Shown here: positions 8,948 through 16,782 of the stretch, piece after piece
Layout of the letters: each line of letters starts with the position of its first letter
How positions within the stretch are numbered: the first letter of the stretch is position 1
Made by a program: the position numbers and the translations under genes
The notes under the pieces: model-generated
What the model saw: only the letters and a program-made list of their open reading frames with translations
What the model was told of the DNA's origin: nothing
The model's database searches: none
Assembly (NCBI RefSeq): GCF_004345265.1
Contig: NZ_SLUM01000015.1
Coordinates: forward strand, 1-64,000
Source: Allofournierella massiliensis
GTDB lineage: Bacteria > Bacillota > Clostridia > Oscillospirales > Ruminococcaceae
Length of the DNA: 64,000 bases
Direction: 5' to 3'

Positions 8948-9797
8948 GGGAAGTGCCTCCATCAACATCTTGCGAAGCGGATGTTATAAATCTAATCCTA
9001 TCTTTGCTTGTAGGAATACTATTTGTTACTGTCTGCCATTTGTTATCTTGGTATATCTCATATTTTTCAAAAGCACAGGGCAAGCCATTTGCAGTAGCTA
9101 TGTCACAACTGTCCATGAGCTGAAAATGTAAGTGTGGCGCAAAAGAGTTTCCAGAATGTCCTACTCGCCCAATGAAATCTCCTTTTTTAATTTCTTGCCC
9201 GACACTTACCTGAATGGAACCTGTTTGTAGGTGGCAAAGTGCTGCGTAAATATTTTCCTTATACTCTATGATAATATAATTACCCGCAACTGATTGAACA
9301 TCGTCTTTTTCCGGGTCAAAGTAATGGGCATTTTTATAGGCACTTGATAAGTCAGACAAAAGGTTTGTTCGGGGTCTTTCTTCGTAGCCATCTTCTGCAA
9401 CAACAACGACACCATCACAAGGCGCAAAAACTTTTTGTCCCCAGCAATAATAGTCATTGAGCGAAACTCCTGAAAATAGATATTGCAAAAAACTAACACG
9501 GTATGCAGGATAGCCTATGCTATTCCAATCAACCTGAATAAAGTCATAAGCATACCTTGTGCCTAATTGATTTGTCCCATGACTTGGAATTTTGCTTCCG
9601 GGTGTATTTGGGGAGTTCCATTCTCCCCGTAATGGAAATTCTACAATAATTGGGTTATTCATTTCGCAGCTCCTATCCATCCATTGATTGCCAACGCGAC
9701 TAAAGAAAAATAAGGTCATAATAATAACAGCAACAATCATTCGGCGTTTTTTTGAAATATGTCTTGTGGTAAACAATCTATCTGTAAGCTGGTTCAT
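8940..9797 (-). CDS. Membrane-anchored M23 family metallopeptidase
   Basis: A 285-residue protein with an N-terminal signal anchor (hydrophobic residues about 20-35 after KKRR) and a LytM/M23 domain. Zinc ligands are visible as H and D in SHGTNQLGTRYAYDF and the HxH in APHLHFQLMD. Such enzymes cut peptidoglycan cross-links or act as surface hydrolases; a bacteriocin-like or wall-remodelling role is possible. The start overlaps the end of the TetR gene, so the two are in one operon under its repressor. The KTR gene begins inside its last codons. Confidence 0.85.
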   Translation of the reverse strand: MNQLTDRLFTTRHISKKRRMIVAVIIMTLFFFSRVGNQWMDRSCEMNNPIIVEFPLRGEWNSPNTPGSKIPSHGTNQLGTRYAYDFIQVDWNSIGYPAYRVSFLQYLFSGVSLNDYYCWGQKVFAPCDGVVVVAEDGYEERPRTNLLSDLSSAYKNAHYFDPEKDDVQSVAGNYIIIEYKENIYAALCHLQTGSIQVSVGQEIKKGDFIGRVGHSGNSFAPHLHFQLMDSCDIATANGLPCAFEKYEIYQDNKWQTVTNSIPTSKDRIRFITSASQDVDGGTSLE

Positions 9798-10401
9798 AAA
9801 AAACTTTCCTCAATTCAGCAAAGTAATCATCCAGGATTTCCACAATATGGCTATAATCAAGATTTTGATATTTTGACTTCCTGATGTCATCTAAGATTTC
9901 TTCAGTAAAACCAATATTCGCCCACAAAATAAATTGTTTACATTTTTCAATATTGAGATCAGCTCTAAATTTTGTAGTGTCTATCATATCGAATATTTCA
10001 TAAGTTTTTCGCCTTTTTTCTCGTTCTTCAAGTGCTGCGTTAATCTCGTCTGATTTTGTCCTTGCAGAAAGTTTAGCAAAGTCCAATATTTTCGGATATT
10101 GCTTCATTAACTCTATTTGGATGAGATAAGATGTTCGTAGCCGCTCAAAAATATCCTTGATTGAATAATCCATTTTACTGTAATATTCTCGGTCAAGTAG
10201 TGCGCTAAAAAAATCATAAGTAAATAAAAAAAGTTCTTGTTTGCTACCTACATAATGAAACATCAAAGCCTTAGAAAAGCCAGCTTCCTTTGCGATTATG
10301 TTGGTTGAGGCATTATCATAGCCCTGTGATGTAAATTCTCTTAATGCAGCATTTAAAAGCGCATTGCGCCTCTGTTTATCTAAATCTAATAATGTAGCCA
10401 A
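9778..10401 (-). CDS. TetR/AcrR family repressor
   Basis: A 207-residue regulator with the N-terminal TetR helix-turn-helix (ALLNAALREFTSQGYDNASTNIIAKEAGFSKALMFHYVGSKQELF, residues about 12-55) and a helical ligand-binding C-terminus of no known specificity. It is the first gene of an operon with the M23 peptidase. Its promoter carries two palindromes with the word TGACCTnnTAGGT, so autorepression is very likely. The ligand is unknown. Confidence 0.92.
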   Translation of the reverse strand: MATLLDLDKQRRNALLNAALREFTSQGYDNASTNIIAKEAGFSKALMFHYVGSKQELFLFTYDFFSALLDREYYSKMDYSIKDIFERLRTSYLIQIELMKQYPKILDFAKLSARTKSDEINAALEEREKRRKTYEIFDMIDTTKFRADLNIEKCKQFILWANIGFTEEILDDIRKSKYQNLDYSHIVEILDDYFAELRKVFYEPAYR

Positions 10402-10424
10402 CGATTTTTCCTCCCATTTTCTTG

Positions 10425-10475
10425 TTGACCTATTAGGTCAAAACTATTATACACCTGTTTACCTAACAGGTCAAT
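10425..10475 (-). promoter_or_regulatory. TetR operon promoter with two operators
   Basis: On the minus strand TTGACC and TATAAT are separated by exactly 17 bases. One palindrome (10457-10474, GTTTACCTAACAGGTCAA) covers the -35/spacer and a second (TTGACCTATTAGGTCAA, 10425-10441) covers the transcription start, their centres about 32 bp apart, roughly three helical turns. This fits repression by the adjacent TetR protein. Confidence 0.75.
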
Positions 10476-10575
10476 GCAGGAACAAGAAATAGGAAATATA
10501 AAGTTCAGAAAAGGTGCATATAGCAACATTTCACCGGCAGAATATGAAATATACAATGTAGGTGGGAGGTGCTAT

Positions 10576-11046
10576 ATGGCGAACATTGAAGATTGTCCCG
10601 GTTTTGAAAGTTTTGGCGCAGACGTGAAAGCGGCCCGGAAAGCAAGGCGTTTGTCCCGCCGCGCCCTGGCGGAGATCGTCAACATAGATAACCGCTATCT
10701 TGCCAATATTGAGAACGAGGGGACTATCCCCAGCCTGCCGGTTATCATCCAGCTTATTAAAGCCTGCGGGCTTCCCGTGGAGCGGTACTTTAACCCGGAG
10801 ATCATGCGGGAGGAAAGCGAACAGCGCCAAAGGGTTAGCCACAAGCTGAAACCATGCCCCGAACAATATCTGTCAATCATCGAGGGCGCGATTGACGGGG
10901 CCATACAAACCGAACAGCCGGAGAAGAACGAAGAAACGGAGGATGTGTATTATGAAGCTGCTGGAAAAACTGCCGGACTTTCCGATGGAACAGGCATGAA
11001 AAACATCCGGGACAAGAACTTTACAATAGGTTCTTGTCCCGAATGA
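10576..11046 (+). CDS. XRE-family transcriptional regulator
   Basis: A 156-residue protein with an N-terminal Cro/C1 helix-turn-helix (FGADVKAARKARRLSRRALAEIVNIDNRYLANIENEGTIPSL) followed by an acidic tail. ATG 10576 follows GGGAGG. The tail runs through a perfect hairpin (11008-11041) before the stop, and a second short frame (MKLLEKLPDFPMEQA) overlaps it, which suggests that the original 3' end and the neighbouring gene were lost by deletion. Similar regulators sit at the start of accessory modules in clostridial conjugative elements. Confidence 0.8.
   Translation: MANIEDCPGFESFGADVKAARKARRLSRRALAEIVNIDNRYLANIENEGTIPSLPVIIQLIKACGLPVERYFNPEIMREESEQRQRVSHKLKPCPEQYLSIIEGAIDGAIQTEQPEKNEETEDVYYEAAGKTAGLSDGTGMKNIRDKNFTIGSCPE
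11008..11041. terminator. Perfect hairpin at the end of the XRE gene
   Basis: CGGGACAAGAAC and GTTCTTGTCCCG are 12-bp perfect arms around a 10-base loop. No U tract follows immediately, so termination is likely but not certain. Confidence 0.5.
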
Positions 11047-11192
11047 ATTATTCTCTGCAACAGGCATACATAATAGAACATTATATATAGACAGGTATAG
11101 CACAAAATGATATGATTTCTTAAATAAGGAAAAGCGTGTAAATCACTTGTGGATGATGTTACAATCAGCAGCAAATCAAGCAAGGAGCAATT

Positions 11193-12341
11193 ATGAATAT
11201 TGGGTTAATTAGTGTAAATGATAAACCAACAACGAAAATGGCCTGCGGCGGAACTGAAGTCTTTGTATCAGATTTAGCAGAAGAACTTGTAAAGAGAGGC
11301 CATAAAGTAACTATTTTTGCAGGCGGCAATTCGTATGTTAAAGGATGTAGGATTGTTAATTCGACATCTCATAGCCTTGCCGACATTCAGAAATTAGCTT
11401 ATGATGATTACCATGCAGAGTTGAGTACCAGCGAAAGGGCGAATATAGGACAGATATTGGCAGTAAGAAATATTCTTACCGCAAAACAATATGAAAATGA
11501 GATAGATGTGTTCCATGACAATTCAGGTTCCTCCATTATAGCAAGTATGCTCGATCTTTTTCATAAGCCGGTCGTGTCAACATTGCATATGCCAATTTCC
11601 CTGGACTATCAGCTTCCATGTATCAATCGTTACCTTTCCCATTCCAATGTGCATTATATCGCTATTTCAGACTATCAAATGAAAAATTTCCCGATAGCAG
11701 AACAGCGCATTTATAATGGGACAGAGATTGTGAGCGATAATGCTGTCAGCCAGCAGCATAGAGATTTGATTTGGGTTGGGCGAATTGATCCAGATACGCC
11801 AAAAGGACTTGAAGATGCAATACAAGTATCAAAAATAACAGGTTATGGCCTAAAGTATGTGGGCTTTATTGAAAATGAAGCGTATTTTAGGAATACAATA
11901 ATGACAGTTTTGCATGACAATGTAATTAGAAAAAAGCAATTTCAAACTCGTAGAGAAAAGGATATGTTTTATCAAGAGGCAAAAGTTTCTATTATTCCGG
12001 TAAAATGTGAGGAATCTTTTGGCCTTACTTATATTGAGTCTATGGCGGCAGGAACGCCTGTAATTACTTATGCGAGAGGGGCCGCCCCAGAAATCATTAA
12101 GGATGGTAAAACAGGATTTTTGATAAATTCATCCGAAGATGATATAAGAGGAAATTATCTAATTAAACAGTGCGGTGTTGCAGGATTGATTGAGGCAGTA
12201 AATCTAATTTACTCACTCTCGGATAAAGAATACGAAGCAATGAGATGTGCTTGTAAAAAACATATCAGCGAAAATTTCTCTTTGAGGATAATGGTTGATA
12301 AATACGAAAAACTGTATCATATACTACATCAAAGTTTATAA
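11193..12341 (+). CDS. Family 4 glycosyltransferase
   Basis: A 382-residue GT-B fold enzyme. The N-terminal Rossmann part begins MNIGLISV with the glycine-rich GGTEVFVSDLAEELVKRGHKVTIFAGG. The C-terminal donor-binding part has the GT4 signature ESFGLTYIESMAAGTPVITYARGAAPEII. It transfers a sugar from an NDP-sugar to an unknown acceptor. It is AT-rich compared with its neighbours and is a single-gene cargo unit ending 4-5 bp before a repeat block also found at 17382, both of which point to recent acquisition. Confidence 0.9.
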   Translation: MNIGLISVNDKPTTKMACGGTEVFVSDLAEELVKRGHKVTIFAGGNSYVKGCRIVNSTSHSLADIQKLAYDDYHAELSTSERANIGQILAVRNILTAKQYENEIDVFHDNSGSSIIASMLDLFHKPVVSTLHMPISLDYQLPCINRYLSHSNVHYIAISDYQMKNFPIAEQRIYNGTEIVSDNAVSQQHRDLIWVGRIDPDTPKGLEDAIQVSKITGYGLKYVGFIENEAYFRNTIMTVLHDNVIRKKQFQTRREKDMFYQEAKVSIIPVKCEESFGLTYIESMAAGTPVITYARGAAPEIIKDGKTGFLINSSEDDIRGNYLIKQCGVAGLIEAVNLIYSLSDKEYEAMRCACKKHISENFSLRIMVDKYEKLYHILHQSL

Positions 12342-12345
12342 AAAG

Positions 12346-12387
12346 AGCGCCGGACGCAGAGGGCAAACAGCCCCCGCGCCCGGCGCT
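12346..12387. terminator. Terminator between converging genes
   Basis: AGCGCCGG...CCGGCGCT with further internal GC pairing, flanked by A-rich sequence to the left and TTCGCTTTTGCTT to the right. It can terminate both the glycosyltransferase gene and the minus-strand small gene. Confidence 0.75.
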
Positions 12388-12402
12388 TCGCTTTTGCTTG
12401 TG

Positions 12403-12516
12403 TTACTCGTCCGTAAACTGGAACTGCTGTGCCTCAAAGTCGGCGTCGCTCATGGCGTCCAGCTTATCAAGGGTCTGGCGGGCCAGCGCCCGCATTTCTT
12501 CGTCCATATCTGGCAT
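12403..12516 (-). CDS. Small acidic protein downstream of the SLOG gene
   Basis: A 37-residue ORF (MPDMDEEMRALARQTLDKL...FQFTDE) starting 5 bp after the SLOG stop codon. The duplicated block at 17440-17553 retains the same protein sequence with substitutions, and differences at wobble and conservative positions suggest it was under coding constraint. Function unknown; probably co-translated with the SLOG protein. Confidence 0.6.
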   Translation of the reverse strand: MPDMDEEMRALARQTLDKLDAMSDADFEAQQFQFTDE

Positions 12517-12520
12517 TGAC

Positions 12521-13057
12521 TCACATCTCATATCTGATTTTCCCCGTGTCTGGGTGGATCAGCACTATGGGCAAATTTCGATCTTCAACAATGCTCATCG
12601 CAGTTTTGACACCGCTGTACTGAGATGGGTCATTATCATAAACGGCCACAACATAGTCCGCGCGCTCCATCATATATTCTGTGCGCTTTTTATACCCTTC
12701 GGCTCCTGGGCGTTCCGCTCCCATCAGTACCTCGGCACAGCCTTCTCGAAGTTTCCGCTGCCGTGCCCGGCTCTTCGGGTCCCATCGGGCATCATGACCG
12801 GGAAAGGGGCAGATCATCACAACATCCAGATCCTGAAATTCCTCCTGACGCTGCATCTCCAGCAGGATCTCTCCTGCCCACATATCCACCCCCAGGGCGC
12901 CGCCAATGAAAAAACAGCGCACGCCGCGCTGGTAAAGCGTCACAAATACATCGTGCATCCGTTTTTTTATGCGCTTGCACGAGGTCATATATTCATTGTA
13001 TTTGAATTTAAAACGGGTAGGATGTTGTCCAATAACTGCGCAAGAACATAGACTCAT
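12521..13057 (-). CDS. SLOG-superfamily protein (YpsA-like, DUF1273)
   Basis: A 178-residue Rossmann-like protein with the SLOG nucleotide-binding pattern: FFIGGALGVDMWAGEILLEM and later MMERADYVVAVYDNDPSQYSGVKTAMSIVEDRNLPIVLIHPD. SLOG proteins bind or process nucleotides or nucleotide-derived signals; this subgroup is common on clostridial conjugative elements and has no proven reaction. ATG 13057 is preferred over 13063 for spacing from AGGAGGAG. It is divergent from an XRE regulator and shares a palindromic operator with it. Confidence 0.82.
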   Translation of the reverse strand: MSLCSCAVIGQHPTRFKFKYNEYMTSCKRIKKRMHDVFVTLYQRGVRCFFIGGALGVDMWAGEILLEMQRQEEFQDLDVVMICPFPGHDARWDPKSRARQRKLREGCAEVLMGAERPGAEGYKKRTEYMMERADYVVAVYDNDPSQYSGVKTAMSIVEDRNLPIVLIHPDTGKIRYEM

Positions 13058-13098
13058 TTGCATCTCCTCCTAATTTTACTTTTATACCTATTATATAT

Positions 13099-13126
13099 AC
13101 CATGGTTGACTAAACTCAACCATGGT
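13099..13126. promoter_or_regulatory. Palindromic operator between SLOG and XRE genes
   Basis: ACCATGGTTGA and TCAACCATGGT are perfect 11-bp arms around six bases, centred in the divergent intergenic region, next to AT-rich -10-like sequence (TATATATAATAGG on the minus strand). Most likely bound by the XRE regulator encoded at 13184. Confidence 0.6.
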
Positions 13127-13183
13127 CGCTTAATTTTTTGTGCCATAGTGGATAAAATGTAACTATAGCATGGAGGATTGCGA

Positions 13184-13519
13184 ATGAACGAGCTTTTGAA
13201 AGATATGGGTCAGCGGATTTTGGACCGGAGAAAACAATTAAATATGACGCAGGAGACTTTGGCAAATTTGACGCATCTCACATCGCAGACCATCTCGTAT
13301 GCGGAAACAGGACAAAAGGCGATGCGTCCGGAAACCATGCTGAAGATCTGTGATGCCCTCGGTATCAGCGCAGACTATTTACTGCGTGGTGAGATTCTGG
13401 AGGCAGATGCTTCATTGCTCCAACAGAAAATTTCTACATTGACCCCCAGCCAATACCGCCATTTGGAGCAGATCATCGATCACTTCATTGCGGCCACGCA
13501 GGAAAAGGAAGAGGTATGA
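13184..13519 (+). CDS. XRE-family repressor-like regulator
   Basis: A 111-residue protein with a Cro/C1 helix-turn-helix (MGQRILDRRKQLNMTQETLANLTHLTSQTISYAETGQKAMRPETMLKICDALGISADYLL, residues about 8-68) and a short C-terminal helix that may mediate dimerisation. ATG 13184 follows TGGAGG. It probably controls itself and the divergent SLOG operon through the palindrome at 13099-13126. Confidence 0.88.
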   Translation: MNELLKDMGQRILDRRKQLNMTQETLANLTHLTSQTISYAETGQKAMRPETMLKICDALGISADYLLRGEILEADASLLQQKISTLTPSQYRHLEQIIDHFIAATQEKEEV

Positions 13520-13552
13520 GAGTCGGCACAGCTTCGCTCCCATACCTCTTTT

Positions 13553-13981
13553 TTAGCCATTTCTGCGGAAAGCCGCCATTGTGCTGGCAATCAAATCGCG
13601 GGTCATATCATCAACTTCCGATACTCCATCTGTCGTTGCGCCTTCTAATAGCTCTATCGCCTGTTCTTGCGGCGGTGGGGCTATTTTCTTTTCCCTTGAT
13701 GGGGAGGTTTCTTCGGCCTGAACACTCTTGCCTGGGGCCTGTCTCTCCTGGCGCATAATCTCCCGCACTATCGCTTCAATAGCCGTCCGATCAATAGCCG
13801 GCATTTTTAACGGCTGCGGGTCATCAGCAAAATGAGCGTTATAATATACAAGCGCATTTGCGATATACTGGGATTTGCTATGGGGCGGCTGCAATTCCAA
13901 CAGTTCGATGGCGGCCCGCTGTGCGGGGTCTCCGATGTTGAACCGCAGGGAGAACCGTCCCCGTTCTTTTTTGGCCGCCAT
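13553..13981 (-). CDS. ParR-like partition adaptor candidate
   Basis: A 142-residue basic-to-acidic protein encoded directly after the ParM-like gene. The N-terminal half (GRFSLRFNIGDPAQRAAIELLELQPPHSKSQYIANALVYYNAHF) resembles the ribbon-helix-helix region of ParR-like adaptors, which bind a centromere repeat and the actin-like filament. The C-terminal half is low-complexity and ends in an amphipathic helix (DDMTRDLIASTMAAFRRNG), where ParR proteins contact ParM. The start may be 13981 or 13987. Assignment rests on gene order and this pattern. Confidence 0.65.
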   Translation of the reverse strand: MAAKKERGRFSLRFNIGDPAQRAAIELLELQPPHSKSQYIANALVYYNAHFADDPQPLKMPAIDRTAIEAIVREIMRQERQAPGKSVQAEETSPSREKKIAPPPQEQAIELLEGATTDGVSEVDDMTRDLIASTMAAFRRNG

Positions 13982-13986
13982 AGTCA

Positions 13987-14898
13987 TCACCTGCCCATCG
14001 TCTCAAGCCGGTACAGGTACTCAAATCCGGCCGCATTGGCATTGATATTCGTGACGAACAGCGGCATCCCCACCTTACCGGACGCCTCGATCTGCCGGCG
14101 CAGCAGAATGGCGCCGCCGCCCACGAACACTGCTCTGCAATAGCGCAGATCCAGCATCCGCTCCCGCAAAGTGCTGAATAGGTCATTGACGAACTCCTGC
14201 GCCAGTCGCTCCACAAGCTGCACGGCATCCGCAGGGTACTGCGTCAGCTTTCCAGAGAGAATGGCGTCCACGTCGCCTTCATCCAGAAGCAAGTCCAGCT
14301 CCGCATTTCCTCTGGACCTGATTTTATTGTATAGCAGGATGACGCCGTTTTCCAGCGAATCACAGGAAGCAAGGTCGGCTTTTCCGTTCTTCAGCAGCAG
14401 ATAATCCGCCGTAAAGCCTCCGATATCCAGCACGACTGCCTTTGGGTCATCTAACAGGGTATGCAGCATCGTGGCCGCAGCTGCGTATGCTTGCGGATAG
14501 CAGGCCACATCCTCAATGCTGATGGCATAGTGCCTATCCCGATACATAAATTCTACAAGACCACGGCCCTGAAAATAGGACGCGAATTTCTCGGACTGAG
14601 CACCAAAATGTGCCGGGGGCAGGCCAACGGCCAGCTGGATACGGTGCAGTTCTTTTTCGCTGATGCCACGGGCCGTAATTTCCTTCGCGATGGCGATCAA
14701 GGTAAGGGCGAAAAAGCGGTCATCCTCCGTCTTATCTTTGTGGAACGGAATGCGTTCATTGGAGAGCGTGTAGTAAGTGCCGCGGTATTGCAGGCTCTGA
14801 CCGAATGGCCGGGTCAGGCTCTGCTGCAGTCCAGACACAAAGGGTTCGCCGTGGGCGGTTTTGATCTGCTTGTTGCCATGATCGACACCAATTAACAT
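13987..14898 (-). CDS. parM: ParM/StbA-family actin-like ATPase
   Basis: A 303-residue actin-fold protein. The phosphate-1 motif (IGVDHGNKQIKTA), phosphate-2 motif (VVLDIGGFTADYLLL) and adenosine motif (FVGGGAILLRRQI) are all visible. ParM proteins form filaments that push plasmid copies apart. The next gene, overlapping its stop region, is a probable ParR adaptor, so the element seems to carry its own segregation system, consistent with an autonomously replicating excised form. The upstream region (14899-15000) may contain the centromere; inverted GGTATGTACCT/TAGGTACATAG words are present there. Confidence 0.85.
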   Translation of the reverse strand: MLIGVDHGNKQIKTAHGEPFVSGLQQSLTRPFGQSLQYRGTYYTLSNERIPFHKDKTEDDRFFALTLIAIAKEITARGISEKELHRIQLAVGLPPAHFGAQSEKFASYFQGRGLVEFMYRDRHYAISIEDVACYPQAYAAAATMLHTLLDDPKAVVLDIGGFTADYLLLKNGKADLASCDSLENGVILLYNKIRSRGNAELDLLLDEGDVDAILSGKLTQYPADAVQLVERLAQEFVNDLFSTLRERMLDLRYCRAVFVGGGAILLRRQIEASGKVGMPLFVTNINANAAGFEYLYRLETMGR

Positions 14899-15003
14899 AG
14901 GTATGTACCTCCTTTTTTGCTTTATACATATCCTTTACGCCTGGATGACGCCTTTCTCAACAGAGAAATTTAAATTTTAGAATCAATTTTTGTAGGTACA
15001 TAG

Positions 15004-15052
15004 AAAGAAGGAGCACCGTTCCGAAATTGTTTTGGAACGGTACTCCTTCTTT
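15004..15052. terminator. Strong terminator
   Basis: AAAGAAGGAG plus ACCGTTCC pairs with GGAACGGT plus CTCCTTCTTT, 18 pairs in all with one mismatched pair. It ends the minus-strand winged-helix gene (stop at 15051) and insulates the ParM operon. Confidence 0.85.
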
Positions 15053-15356
15053 ACAATTCAAAGCGATAGCCATATCCATAAATGGTACAAATGGCATCAG
15101 TTTTTATCTTTTTTCGTATCTGGTAGATTCTGCTTGTGACGCTTTCCGGACCAGCACTAAAATCATCCCGCCTTACACACTGGTATATCTGCTCACGTGT
15201 GAAAGACCATCCGGGGTGAGAGGCCAGATAGTATAAAACGTCAAACTCCATAGTTGTCAATCGTACATTTTCTTCTCCAATACAAACTTTGCGTTGGTTA
15301 GGATCAATGCACAAGTTGCCGTATATAAGTACGGGCTTCACCACCAATAGCCTCAC
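15051..15356 (-). CDS. Stand-alone OmpR-type winged-helix protein
   Basis: About 101 residues consisting almost entirely of an OmpR/PhoB DNA-binding domain (RLTTMEFDVLYYLASHP through IYGYGYRFEL). There is no receiver domain. It is similar in sequence and architecture to the C-terminal part of the protein encoded at 6567-7046. The start is uncertain: GTG 15356 abuts the purine-rich ribosome site, so TTG 15347 is an alternative. Probably a constitutive DNA-binding regulator of the element. Confidence 0.8.
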   Translation of the reverse strand: MRLLVVKPVLIYGNLCIDPNQRKVCIGEENVRLTTMEFDVLYYLASHPGWSFTREQIYQCVRRDDFSAGPESVTSRIYQIRKKIKTDAICTIYGYGYRFEL

Positions 15357-15451
15357 CCCCTTTCATTTTACCAAGTTTAATGCTTATCGCCTCTACATTT
15401 CCCACGCCCTCTGTTGCACCATTATTATACTATGAAGAAATTGTGGTGAGC

Positions 15452-16495
15452 TTATTCACCACTGTTTTCTTTGCGATACTCCGCCGGCGCAATCTTTAGA
15501 ACATCACGAAACGCTGTGGCAAATTTGCTCTGATTTTCATATCCAACTTGATTCGCAATTTCAGCTATGGTGGCCTGCGTCTGCCTCAATAAAATCGCAG
15601 CCTGCCTGATGCGGTATTCTTTCATATAAGTTCCGATAGGCTGTCCATAAATCCCTTTAAAGGTATCCTTTAAGGTTGTAGTGTTTATCAAATATTCCTT
15701 AGATAGATCTTCAATGGTTGGCCGCTCCTGAAGATTGGATGTCAGCCTTTTATGGATCGTCTTGATAATCTCCACTTGTGGGGAAGTGTATAGCTCTCTC
15801 CGTTTCTCTTTGGACACATCGACCATACACAAAAACAAAAGTAGTTCTTGTACCTTTAATCGAAAATATGGTTTCTGTAAGCAATCCGGCACAGAATAAA
15901 GTTCTGAAAATATATGTTCAATCTCATCCTTCGCTCGCATGATAAAGCAGTTTCCACCAGAACAAAACTTATCTTTGAATTGCAGAATATCTATGCCACT
16001 GTCGGAGAGGATTTCAGGAGGGTTTCTCATCACCACAGATAAATTGATAACAACGGAGATCCCCCGATAATGCTTTAATGGAAATGACATTTCCGCCGCA
16101 CAATTATCCATGGTATGGATTGACAGGTCTCCTTCTCCGAGGTAAAGACAAGAGCCGCTTGCTAAGCGACATCCCTCACGGCCTTCCCGGCAATGATTGA
16201 TCTCCAATATATTTTTATCAATGTTCCCATCCCAATAGCAGCTCGTTGCCTCAAAGTCATTATAAATAAGCTGTATTCCGGGATAGACCTGATAGACCGT
16301 CATAAGTCCAAGGCCATCCGCACAATCCATTTTATAGACGGTACAATAGCCGTCGTTATCTTCCGGAATGACTGCGGATAACCCCGTTGATGAAAGTGGG
16401 GTATGTTCCATAACTGTCCTTTCCGTTACATTTTTATTGTTTATCTGTTGTGCCAAGGTTTTCCTGGCATCTTTTATTATAAGGTTTCTTCTCAT
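15452..16495 (-). CDS. AraC-family transcriptional regulator
   Basis: A 347-residue regulator. The last 100 residues form the two-helix-turn-helix AraC domain (IEDLSKEYLINTTTLKDTFKGIYGQPIGTYMKEYRIRQAAILL and IAEIANQVGYENQSKFATAFRDVLKIAPAEYR). The N-terminal 230 residues are a sensory domain of unknown ligand with several cysteines. ATG 16495 is preferred; its ribosome site lies within a 29-bp sequence repeated at 26788-26816. Related regulators often control siderophore or metal uptake in clostridia, and a metal cargo region lies nearby, but the target is not known. Confidence 0.9.
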   Translation of the reverse strand: MRRNLIIKDARKTLAQQINNKNVTERTVMEHTPLSSTGLSAVIPEDNDGYCTVYKMDCADGLGLMTVYQVYPGIQLIYNDFEATSCYWDGNIDKNILEINHCREGREGCRLASGSCLYLGEGDLSIHTMDNCAAEMSFPLKHYRGISVVINLSVVMRNPPEILSDSGIDILQFKDKFCSGGNCFIMRAKDEIEHIFSELYSVPDCLQKPYFRLKVQELLLFLCMVDVSKEKRRELYTSPQVEIIKTIHKRLTSNLQERPTIEDLSKEYLINTTTLKDTFKGIYGQPIGTYMKEYRIRQAAILLRQTQATIAEIANQVGYENQSKFATAFRDVLKIAPAEYRKENSGE

Positions 16496-16503
16496 ATTGC
16501 ACC

Positions 16504-16532
16504 GCTCCAATCAGCAGGATTTTAAATCCAAA
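16504..16532. repeat. 29-bp dispersed repeat, copy 1
   Basis: GCTCCAATCAGCAGGATTT followed by TAAATCCAAA. The same sequence with two mismatches occurs in the same orientation at 26788-26816. Here it carries the ribosome site of the AraC gene; at the other place it abuts a truncated gene. Confidence 0.65.
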
Positions 16533-16689
16533 TAGAATTCACTTTGCATTATAGTACGTCATGGCTAACTGTGCAAATGGAAAACCTATGTCCATTGTCG
16601 GTGCTGCTGCATGGTGGCCTTTTCTGCCCCGGCCACCACTGTCGGTCCGGAAATTTTGCTTGTTGGGGAAGGCCCCAACTTCCTGTTGC

Positions 16690-16737
16690 CATTCATCAAG
16701 TATTTACAAAGTTCTGCTATGCTTGTCTTGATGAATG
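16690..16737. repeat. Inverted repeat before the ICMT-like gene
   Basis: CATTCATCAAG (16690-16700) and CTTGATGAATG (16727-16737) are perfect 11-bp arms around 26 bases. The 16540-16689 stretch before it has no supported gene. The repeat is an operator or hairpin candidate for the gene starting at 16783. Confidence 0.5.
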
Positions 16738-16782
16738 AGGTATAATCAATCCAGTGATAAAAATAAATTTGGAGGTTGCAGT

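Larger units (their letters stand above)
12343..12520. repeat. Duplicated block, copy 1 (terminator plus 3' end of small gene)
   Basis: This block and 17382-17553 are about 85% identical by eye and in the same orientation. Each contains the GCGCCGG terminator hairpin and a minus-strand coding end (DFEAQ-FQFTD). Both copies begin just after a plus-strand cargo gene. Duplication probably accompanied insertion or recombination of cargo. Confidence 0.7.
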
